From NCBI RefSeq assembly GCF_002078875.1, contig NC_034422.1, positions 2,538,923-2,602,922 on the forward strand: a stretch of 64,000 nucleotides of DNA, in the 5' to 3' direction. This DNA comes from Numida meleagris (Eukaryota; Chordata; Aves; Galliformes; Numididae). The notes below the pieces were generated by a model, which searched no databases, was not told the origin of the DNA, and saw only the letters and a list, made by a program, of their open reading frames with translations. Made by a program: the position numbers and the translations under genes. How positions within the stretch are numbered: position 1 is the stretch's first letter; each line of letters opens with the position of its first letter. This document shows, piece by piece, positions 59,201 through 64,000 of the stretch.

Positions 59201-62200
59201 AGCCATCTTTTATTCTGCTGAGCTGTCACACAACTGCCACTTTTAATACTGGAGACAGTGGAGCACAGTTACTGTATCTTCCACTTCCAGGGCTCAAGCA
59301 GCAACAGTAGTTTCTGCATTGACAGCTTCTTTACAACCCTGCCTTTCCAAAGTACATGGCTGCTGTGATGCAGAGGAATGAAACTCTGGCTGTAGAGATT
59401 CCAAAGACAAAGAATATTTTAGACCATTTTAATATCTGAAGAGAAAACCACGAGGGAAATGGATCTGACAGAGCAGGTCGCCCAATATGAATGGTGGTCC
59501 CGATTATTTAGGTAAGGCAAAGCCAAGCAGGTTGATCAGTGGTATTTTTAGACCCAGAGATGTATAATGAAGACAGCAAGATGAACACATTTCCTAGCGA
59601 GTGTAGTTTTCAGCAATGCCTGCAGTTCATTTGAACTCTGCAGAGTACTCATTGGTTATTAGAAGTGTGAAATAGACAGTTTCTACTTAACAACAGGAAT
59701 GTGGGATTTTTTTTCTCCTTTATATGGGAAAAAAACAAGTTCACATGTCAGAGTCAGCAGTCCATTTGTATTTTGAATCACTTTGCTTGCTTGAGCTTCT
59801 TTTGCATATGTCCCCAATACCCTTGTAGGCAGAAAAAAACAAGTGTCTTGATTCAGTGTGCAGAGACGGGGCCCCAACTAATGCCATTGTTCATGCCAAG
59901 AAGAATCTTCCCGTGGTTATCCCTGTGCTCCCTCTGATGTGGGCTCTGCCCTAACCCTGCGCTTCACACGGATGCTCTGAACAGAAGTGGCAGGTGGAGA
60001 AAATGAGCACATACTCTGTCAGAGGACATTTGGTTTGGGAGCGAGCAGACGGGGCTTTTTTACCAGCAGAAAGATATGATTATTCACCGCATGGTTCTTC
60101 TGAGGTTAATAAGGATGGGTGCAGAAAGCTAGACTCTAATTCAGGTTTTTTTGATTGACTCTTAATGATGTCTCATGCACTGGCCAGTAGCATCCAATAA
60201 GTGCCAGGCATTTCTGACCTGCCTTCCCTTTCCTGTTAAGCAATTCCAGCCGCATAACAGCAATAAGATGAGGCAGGCAGTGAATTTCCCAGGTGATAAT
60301 TGTGCTTCTCCAGCAGCTCCAATCTTTACACGGCAGCACCTGCCTCACAACACCCCAGCCATGGCACTGACTCCATTGCGCAGCCTTTTGGCCGCTGGGC
60401 GCTGCACTTCAGTACTCATAGGGCAAAATATTGTGCTGGTAGAATGCCTCTGGATTGACACGCAGAAATGAGAAGTAGATACTTCAGACTGATGAGAGCA
60501 TCATTCTGCTGCAACACACCTGCACATAACAGAACTATGCTGAACATTTATTGGAGGGAAGAGGTATCTATAAATTAGAGAAATGTATTTCCAGCTGCAT
60601 TTCTGGCTGCGTGAGCTGGAGAATGGAGAGCGCAGGAAGGAATGCACTGGTCTGCTGCAAATTAACATCATGCATTCTCTCTCTGGAATCACCCTCAGCA
60701 GACTCTCCCTCAACTGTCTGGAGAGTAGCAGTAACGAAGGGTTTGATGTCTGCAATGTATAAATGAGGACTCCATCATAGTTATCTCAGTGTTATGTACC
60801 AGCCAGTTGATACAGCCTTTCTTCCCACTAAATGAACGCCCTAAACTCGCTCTAAGGCCTTTGAGGCTTTAACAGGATACAGAATAAAACAACACTCTGT
60901 AGGAGAGGGAAATCATGTCTCAGGGAGCCGGCACAGAGGGTTTGGAATCAGCCATCCTTCATCAAGGAAGGCGAATGGGCAGCCACCCGTTCCTTGCACC
61001 TGCAGCCTGCTGTGAACACAGAGAGCAGTTCTCTTCCATCACAAATTTGCATTGTGACAATTAGTCCTGCTTGATGGGAGCCACCTACAAATATTTTCTT
61101 TGTCCTCCAGTATTTTTCCTTTGTTCAATATTAATGCAATAAAATATATTCTGGTGTTCTGAGATCCCAAGAAGCCGATTTTTCACCTCTCCTACATACA
61201 GATTTTCTTTTCTTGAGGGCCATTTTATTGTGAATGACGTGAGACAAGCGAAATCATCACTTAAATGGAATAAAGGTTACAATGACCCCTGCTTTATAAA
61301 AATTGATGACTGATTGTGTTGTACATGTTAAACCGCTACTGCTCGCTAAAACTGTTATCCTTATTAAAAGCCAAAAAATACTCCAAAATAATAACTGGCT
61401 GTCACCTGAAGCATATTTACTGCCAGTAGCATTTATCACATCACTAAATTTCAGAACAGTTAAGCCTCACAAAAAACTGAATTATCAGTGCCGTTCTTCA
61501 GTATGTTATTATGTTGACCTGAAGAATATGTTAGCAAATTTGTTATTTCCCTCATGATTTCTTTTTTTTTTCTTCTCTTATATTTTTGGATACTAGATTT
61601 TTTCAGTAACGTTTATTTACAAAAACTAATTAGAGCTGTTGCTATCGATAGCCTCTAACAGAGCTCTTAAGAGCAAACTGCACAGCAAATTGACATCGCG
61701 TCCTTGTTCCATCAATTCCTGCTGAGTGGGTATGATTTACATATTGATTACTTCATCTTCTTGATTGCCCTTTTGCACGCAATATTGGGCTGGGAATGGT
61801 GGGGAGCATACTGTGTCCTATGAGAGACCTCGGGTTGCTAAACCAAGGTTCTCAAACTCTGCCCTTGAGCAGGATGTGCTGGAATGGGAAGGGCCTGACC
61901 CGCAGCACAACAAAGGACCGCAGCTGCCGGCTGGCCTGGTGTCTCATGGCTGGGGCCATGGGGCCACGGTGAAATTCTTCCCTTTCCTTTTCTCCCCAGC
62001 TCGTTCGCTACAGCTCTGATGGTGTCCTGCAGCTGGGGCCGCTGGGCTCCACGGCCTTCCTGCCTGACTCCAAATGCCTCATTGACGATGGGAAGGGCAG
62101 GACGCCGACTCTGAAGAAGTGTGAAGATGTCCTGAGACCAGCACAGAGGTTCTGGGATTTTACACAGGTGCGGAACAGCTCAGAGAGCCACGCAGAGAGG

Positions 62201-63295
62201 AACTGGAGAGAAATAGTGACCTGGAGGATATTTAATGAAGATCAAGAAGGTCTTTAGAGGACTACTCTAGGAATCCTCCCTGATGCTTTCTAGGATTTCC
62301 CCCATGTAAACTTCTTCTGGAAAATCTCTGATTGTTTTCTAAGAATCCTCCACTTTATGCCTTCCAGAAATAGTCTGATCTGCTTTCCAGGCATGTCTCA
62401 CACCATGCGCTTTCCAGAAATGTTCTTGTATTATTTTGAGGCGTTTTGGGGTCTGCTTGCCAGGAATATCCACTTATCCTTTTTATTAATCTTCCCCTCT
62501 GCTCTTTCAGGGACACAAACCCACCCACCCTTTATGATCTATGGGAATTCCTCCTTTTGCTTTTGAAGAATTTTCGGATGCACTTTATAGGATTCCCTCA
62601 CCCCTGCACCTCCATGCATTCTAGCAAATTTCATTTGAGCTTTGGAGGAGCCCCCCTTGTGCTTTTCTGGAATGCTATAGATATCACCAGTAACTTTCAA
62701 TAACAGGTTTATAATTTTTTTATTGTCCAGGAATTCTTCGTTCTAGAACTTTCTAGAACTTTTTCTATAATCTTTCTGGGACTTTTTAGATCTAGAGATC
62801 TCAATTAATTTCTAACACTTTTGAAGGAATTCTGGGATTTCTGCCTCTTGGGGTCCACAGAGGTTCTCTTGTACTTTTTAGAGATTTTCTAGCAATTTCT
62901 TCAGAATTTTCTAGGAATTCCTAAATCTAGAGTTCTCACGGATTTTTTTTTTAGCACTCTGTGTGAATTATGTCCTTCTTCTTAGGAATTTCTAGCACTT
63001 TTTGGGGATTTGTATCTCTTGAACTATAGAGAACTTTCCAGGCATTTCACAGTGCTTTCTGGGAATTTACAGATCTAGCACTTTTTTTCTCCAAGTCTTT
63101 CTGACATTTTTTTGCTCCTTCTTCTAACCCTACTTTTCTTTCTTTCAGAATGGTCCAATCATCAGCAGAGACACTGGCCGTTGTCTAGAAGTGGAAATGT
63201 CAAAGGATGCAAATTTTGGGCTCAGATTAGTTGTACAAAGGTGCTCGGGGCAAAAATGGATGATTAGAAACTGGATAAAACACGGCCGACATTGA
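8158..63295 (+). CDS. GALNT9: Polypeptide N-acetylgalactosaminyltransferase 9 (3' half, six coding exons, spliced)
   Basis: The coding sequence joins 8158-8275, 47978-48163, 51562-51699, 54345-54440, 62000-62167 and 63149-63295. Family role: type II Golgi membrane enzymes that transfer GalNAc from UDP-GalNAc to Ser/Thr to start mucin-type O-glycosylation. Seen here: the end of the GT-A catalytic domain ([20 protein letters not shown]) followed by a ricin-B lectin domain, 283 complete codons then TGA, with no frameshift or internal stop. All introns are GT/AG and all junctions after the first acceptor are phase 0. If the full protein is about 600 residues, as I recall for human GALNT9, this is roughly residues 321-603. 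YGGEN places it in the divergent GALNT8/9/17/18 subgroup. The lectin domain and the C-terminus ending KHGRH fit GALNT9 better than GALNT17 or GALNT18. In vitro activity of this subgroup has been reported as weak or absent on standard peptides. GALNT9 is mainly neural in mammals. The 5' exons are outside the window. Confidence 0.9.
10068..10121 (+). repeat. T-rich / (TTTC)n simple tract
   Basis: T runs with GTTTG interruptions followed by four TTTC units. Ordinary low-complexity intronic sequence. Confidence 0.8.
11401..11457 (+). mobile_element. CR1 LINE extreme 3' end (57 bp fragment)
   Basis: GTCGGACTCGATGATCCTTA, then GGGTCCCTTCCAACTCGAGA and TTCTGATTCTATGG match the last bases of CR1 in the + orientation. 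Only the tail remains, so the copy was strongly 5' truncated or its upstream part has decayed beyond recognition. Confidence 0.85.
16520..16622 (+). mobile_element. Possible MIR-like SINE relic
   Basis: CCTCCATTTAACAAAGCAAA, AACTGAGGCAAGAGACT and CAATGACAAAGCTGAGGCTGG resemble the MIR order (CCCATTTTACAGATGAGGAA, ACTGAGGCACAGAGA, CAGTGGCAGAGCTGGGATT). More diverged than the other two. Confidence 0.4.
18617..18638. promoter_or_regulatory. Inverted pair of RUNX motifs in a 9 bp stem
   Basis: AACCACACA (18617-18625) and TGTGTGGTT (18630-18638) are exact inverted copies around the four bases ACCG. Each arm contains the RUNX consensus (AACCACA / TGTGGTT). Candidate regulatory element; function is inference. 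Confidence 0.35.
23981..24001. promoter_or_regulatory. Perfect 21-base palindrome with two AP-1 motifs
   Basis: Ten-base arms TGTTGAGTCA and TGACTCAACA flank a single G. The arms carry TGAGTCA (23984-23990) and TGACTCA (23992-23998), both consensus AP-1 sites, one base apart. Candidate intronic enhancer element; function is inference. Confidence 0.4.
28861..28985. mobile_element. Palindromic non-autonomous DNA-transposon-like relic
   Basis: The left end contains CCGATTCAGCAAAGCC (28866-28881) and the right end GGCTTTGCTGCATGGA (28968-28983). These are inverted copies with 13 of 16 bases matching, including a perfect 10-base core. The interior has GAAGCACTTCAG and GAAGCACGTGCATAAGG. The layout resembles an old palindromic repeat seen in amniotes that starts GGCCCCGATTCAGCAAAGC, which I recall but cannot name. 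It overlaps open frames on the - strand that should not be taken as genes. Confidence 0.5.
30979..31147 (+). mobile_element. Possible decayed CR1 internal fragment
   Basis: A GC-rich island inside an AT-rich intron. GGGAGCAGCTCTGCAGGGAA followed by GGACCAGGAGGTCCC resembles, from memory, a stretch of the CR1 reverse transcriptase frame upstream of the 3' end. The match is short and the rest does not align convincingly. The same segment is flanked by an AG and a GTAAGA, so a cryptic exon is the alternative reading. Confidence 0.35.
32346..32559 (+). mobile_element. CR1 LINE 3' end (truncated, non-coding)
   Basis: The order ATATTAGGAAAAAATT, GAAAGAGTGAT, GCATTGGCACAGGCTGCC, CAGGGAGGTGGTGGAGTC, GTCCCTGGAGGTGTTCAAG, TTTTCCAACCTTAATGATTC matches, from memory, the 3' end of chicken repeat 1 in the sense orientation. 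It ends in the tandem TGATTCTG/TGATTCTG typical of CR1 tails. It lacks the reverse transcriptase region, as most CR1 copies do because of 5' truncation. This is the clearest avian marker in the window. Confidence 0.92.
37503..37534. repeat. Short tandem duplication AAAACAAAAAATG
   Basis: Two adjacent copies of AAAACAAAAAATG followed by AAATCC. Low-complexity tandem duplication within the large intron. Confidence 0.75.
38651..38732. repeat. Poly-T tracts followed by poly-A tract
   Basis: A 12-base T run near 38652, a 7-base T run near 38677 and an A-rich run from 38715 to 38732 lie within about 80 bases. The T and A runs are complementary and could fold back, but no further pairing is seen. 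Confidence 0.7.
40469..40618 (+). mobile_element. CR1 LINE 3' end (older, diverged copy)
   Basis: GCCCACAGAGGTTGTGGAGTC, then CCTTGCAGATATTCCAAAC, GGGCAGCCTGCTCTAGGTAA and GGGGGTTGGAGCAGGTGACT follow the CR1 3' end in order and in the + orientation. The 3' part is more diverged and the terminal octamers are decayed (GTGTGGTTCTG). It belongs to a different CR1 subfamily from the 32.3 kb copy, judging by the GGGGGTTGGA segment. Confidence 0.85.
47441..47481. repeat. Two-copy 21 bp tandem duplication
   Basis: TCTTTGTTTCCCACTGTG occurs at 47443 and again at 47464, giving a period of 21 bases with only the intervening bases differing (GCAC versus GTGT). Looks like a single recent duplication in the large intron. 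Confidence 0.85.
47887..47947 (+). repeat. A-rich (CAAAA)n tract next to an exon
   Basis: Runs of A interrupted by single C, with four or more CAAAA units, end 30 bases before the 186 bp exon. The remaining acceptor region holds TCTGATT (possible branch point) and a pyrimidine tract ending CTCTCCCAG. Confidence 0.9.
47978..48163 (+). CDS. GALNT9: GALNT9 coding exon (metal-ligand His and active-site loop), 186 bp
   Basis: The acceptor is CTCTCCCAG ending at 47977 and the donor is GCA|GTAAGT at 48164. The exon encodes 62 residues, from [10 protein letters not shown] to AWNIPMA, in phase 0 at both ends. VWQCGG..EVLPCSR is a strong signature of GalNAc-transferases. The His of CSRVAH (48029-48031) aligns with the His that coordinates manganese together with the upstream DxH motif. 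The following loop, which in active family members is usually an Arg/His-rich HPYxFP-type flexible lid, reads TKKPYNND here (48041-48064), as expected for the divergent subgroup. The exon sits 30 bases after an A-rich (CAAAA)n stretch. Confidence 0.93.
48164..51561 (+). other. GALNT9: GALNT9 intron, 3.4 kb
   Basis: GT/AG intron joining the PMA and NPGVDF codons in phase 0. AT-rich. T-rich tracts lie at 51298-51345 and a 13-base A run at 51493-51505, close to the acceptor. No gene or interspersed repeat recognised. Confidence 0.85.
51562..51699 (+). CDS. GALNT9: GALNT9 coding exon (end of catalytic domain), 138 bp
   Basis: The acceptor is TTCTGTAG ending at 51561 and the donor is GAG|GTACTG at 51700. 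It encodes 46 residues, phase 0 to phase 0, starting [12 protein letters not shown] and including [21 protein letters not shown]. The [16 protein letters not shown] pattern is the standard end of the catalytic domain just before the linker to the lectin domain. An N-x-T sequon (Asn-Asn-Thr, 51676-51684) is a possible N-glycosylation site near the domain boundary. The open frame is intact. Confidence 0.93.
51700..54344 (+). other. GALNT9: GALNT9 intron, 2.6 kb
   Basis: GT/AG intron between the last catalytic exon and the first lectin exon, phase 0. AT-rich and without a recognised gene. A small inverted repeat with an extra direct copy sits at 53086-53125. Confidence 0.85.
54345..54440 (+). 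CDS. GALNT9: GALNT9 coding exon (lectin domain, alpha repeat), 96 bp
   Basis: The acceptor is GGTTATAG ending at 54344 and the donor is CAG|GTAAAT at 54441. It encodes 32 residues beginning [14 protein letters not shown] and ending HGMSSQ, phase 0 at both ends. CLD is the carbohydrate-binding signature of the first ricin-B-type repeat (alpha), and YPCHG is the matching cysteine segment. In active family members the alpha repeat can bind GalNAc on already glycosylated substrates. Retention of the CLD aspartate suggests binding may be possible, but that is inference. Confidence 0.92.
57396..57411 (+). repeat. Poly-A run of 16
   Basis: Uninterrupted A run in the 7.6 kb intron, preceded by CCTTTTGTTT and followed by TGAAAAGGAAAAAGG. 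No retroposed gene is recognised upstream. Confidence 0.85.
57600..57634 (+). repeat. Pyrimidine tract (CTCC)n
   Basis: CTCCC units form an almost pure C/T strand of about 35 bases, interrupted only at GCA. It leads into a short GC-rich, CpG-containing stretch up to about 57730. Confidence 0.75.
61641..61674. repeat. Two neighbouring 12-base perfect palindromes
   Basis: GCTATCGATAGC (61641-61652) and GCTCTTAAGAGC (61663-61674) are each fully self-complementary and lie 10 bases apart. A further CTGTT/AACAG pair brackets the first. Confidence 0.7.
62000..62167 (+). CDS. GALNT9: GALNT9 coding exon (lectin domain, beta repeat), 168 bp
   Basis: The acceptor is TCTCCCCAG ending at 61999 and the donor is CAG|GTGCGG at 62168. 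It encodes 56 residues from [16 protein letters not shown] to RFWDFTQ, phase 0 at both ends. KCLIDD is the beta-repeat equivalent of the CLD motif and QRFWDF is close to the QxW signature of ricin-B folds. The cysteine pair in KCLIDD and KKCEDV fits the conserved disulfide spacing. The exon and its 5' flank are clearly richer in GC than the surrounding introns. The donor GTGCGG is weaker than the others in the gene. Confidence 0.93.
62168..63148 (+). other. GALNT9: Last GALNT9 intron, 981 bp, filled with degenerate repeats
   Basis: GT/AG intron between the beta and gamma lectin exons, phase 0. From about 62270 to 63100 most of it consists of variants of a TTTCTAGGAATT-like motif separated by T/C-rich spacers. 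No coding potential; the frames at 62357-62703 are by-products of the repeat. Confidence 0.85.
62270..63100 (+). repeat. Degenerate short-period repeat (TTCTAGRAATT-like units)
   Basis: The motif recurs with changes: CTTTCTAGGATT near 62287, TTTTCTAAGAATCC near 62336, CTTTCCAGAAAT near 62410, GCCAGGAATATCC near 62459, TTATAGGATTCC near 62586, CCAGGAATTC near 62730, two adjacent TTCTAGAAC copies at about 62742-62759, TTTTCTAGGAATTCC near 62911, TTAGGAATTTCTAG near 62983 and CTTTCTGGGAATTT near 63056. Spacing is irregular, often about 20-30 bases. It looks like an old, decayed minisatellite rather than a transposon. Confidence 0.6.
63149..63295 (+). CDS. GALNT9: GALNT9 terminal coding exon (lectin domain, gamma repeat) and stop
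   Basis: The acceptor is TTTCTTTCAG ending at 63148. The exon encodes 48 residues and then TGA at 63293-63295. GRCLEVE is the gamma-repeat counterpart of CLD, and GQKWMI is a canonical QxW motif closing the trefoil. The protein ends in KHGRH. From memory, human GALNT9 has an almost identical end, while GALNT17 and GALNT18 differ here, so this exon is one of the best arguments for the GALNT9 assignment. A splice donor right after the stop is not evident, so the exon probably continues as the 3' UTR. Confidence 0.93.
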   Translation, partial: NGPIISRDTGRCLEVEMSKDANFGLRLVVQRCSGQKWMIRNWIKHGRH

Positions 63296-64000
63296 TCGCT
63301 GGGGCTGAGAGGCTGCTTCTCCTGCCGTTGTCCATTGCTCAGTGTGCCATATCTTACAAGGCATTTGTCTTAAAGCAAAATAGTTTGAACAGGACTTGAT
63401 CTAAAGAGTCCTCCATAGTTGGGCATTCAATGGAGGGAAAAAAAGAAAAAAAAAAGTAAATACATACACGCTCTATTTGACTATTTCTTGCTACAGTAGA
63501 TGACCTGGGAAGCTTAAGAAGAGTTTTCTGTTTATTTGGAAATCTTGGGAAGATCAGAAAGCACAGAAAAGTGTGTTCCTAAGCTCTCCTAGGAGAAATA
63601 ACAGACATGTTTCTATGAGTTCAAAGGAGAGATCCCAATACTGCCTCATAAAGAGAGTTCTCCGTTGGGTAGCTTTTTAGCTTTAAGTTATTGACTGGTG
63701 CACAAATCCTATGGTGAATAATCATGTGCCTTTTTTATTGTACTTCGTATACAAGAGGACTGGAAAAATCCTACCTTTTCAGCATGTCTGGCTCATTGTA
63801 CTAAAACGAAGACCTGTAAATAACACTGGAAAACATAATACAATATATGATAAATTTCAAGGTTGATTGTTTAGGAGTCTCTATCTCTAGAAAGAGACTG
63901 CTCTGCATATGTTTACAGGTGGTTCTCAACCTTCAAGCTGCTCAAAGGCAGCATTTTAGAGACCTCTTCTATAGATGCAGATAAACGTTGAATAGGTAAA
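63296..64000 (+). other. GALNT9: GALNT9 3' untranslated region (start; end not seen)
   Basis: Sequence after the stop codon has frequent stops in all frames and no recognisable coding potential. It holds an A/G-rich stretch at about 63437-63458 and a Pumilio-type element at 63815-63822. I saw neither AATAAA nor ATTAAA in these 705 bases. Weaker variants such as AATACA and GATAAA occur around 63837-63853. The transcript end is therefore either driven by a variant signal or lies beyond the window. Confidence 0.6.
63815..63822 (+). promoter_or_regulatory. Pumilio-type element TGTAAATA in the 3' UTR
   Basis: TGTAAATA matches the Pumilio response element consensus UGUANAUA in the sense orientation, inside the probable GALNT9 3' UTR. 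PUM proteins bind such sites to repress or destabilise mRNAs, often in neurons. An eight-base match can occur by chance. Confidence 0.3.

Larger units (their letters stand above)
54441..61999 (+). other. GALNT9: GALNT9 intron, 7.6 kb
   Basis: GT/AG intron inside the lectin domain, phase 0. No nested gene recognised. Notable pieces are a 16-base A run at 57396-57411, a pyrimidine tract with a GC-rich flank at 57600-57730, and two 12-base palindromes at 61641-61674. GC content rises from about 61840 toward the next exon. Confidence 0.85.

Noticed and set aside
8158..63295. Assignment to GALNT17 or GALNT18 instead of GALNT9
   Set aside because: The C-terminal lectin half ([21 protein letters not shown], ending KHGRH) fits GALNT9 as I remember it; GALNT17 and GALNT18 differ clearly in the CLD flanks and C-terminus. 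A protein search would settle it.

Overview
The window is a piece of a vertebrate nuclear genome, most likely a bird. There are no operons or prokaryotic coding density. A few short exons with GT/AG splice sites sit in long, AT-rich, stop-filled introns. Three interspersed repeats look like 3' ends of the avian/reptilian LINE CR1, two of them ending in the typical short tandem ATTCTRTG-like tail. Several older SINE-like fragments are also present. I cannot name the species from the sequence; a galliform would fit.

One gene is supported: the 3' half of a polypeptide N-acetylgalactosaminyltransferase on the + strand, best matched (from memory of the family) to GALNT9. Six coding exons splice into one uninterrupted reading frame of 283 complete codons plus a stop: 8158-8275, 47978-48163, 51562-51699, 54345-54440, 62000-62167 and 63149-63295. 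The first three encode the end of the GT-A catalytic domain, including the YGGEN variant of the family's WGGEN motif and a conserved metal-ligand histidine. The last three encode the C-terminal ricin-B-type lectin domain with its CLD/CLI/CLE repeats. The 5' exons (cytoplasmic tail, signal anchor, stem and the DxH part of the catalytic domain) lie upstream of the window. The 3' UTR begins at 63296 and runs off the end without a canonical poly(A) signal.

Layout: 1-8157 is the end of an upstream intron. 8158-8275 is the first exon seen. 8276-47977 is a 39.7 kb intron with CR1 and ancient repeat relics and scattered palindromes. 47978-54440 holds three exons separated by 2.6-3.4 kb introns. 54441-61999 is a 7.6 kb intron. 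62000-63295 holds the last two exons around a 981 bp intron that carries a degenerate short-period repeat. The other open frames I examined are short, lack recognisable domains and are best read as chance.

I did not find a clearly new biological system. The more interesting leads are the degenerate repeat filling the last intron, an ancient palindromic DNA-transposon-like relic near 28.9 kb, perfect palindromes carrying paired AP-1 and paired RUNX motifs, and the divergent active-site features of this transferase subgroup.
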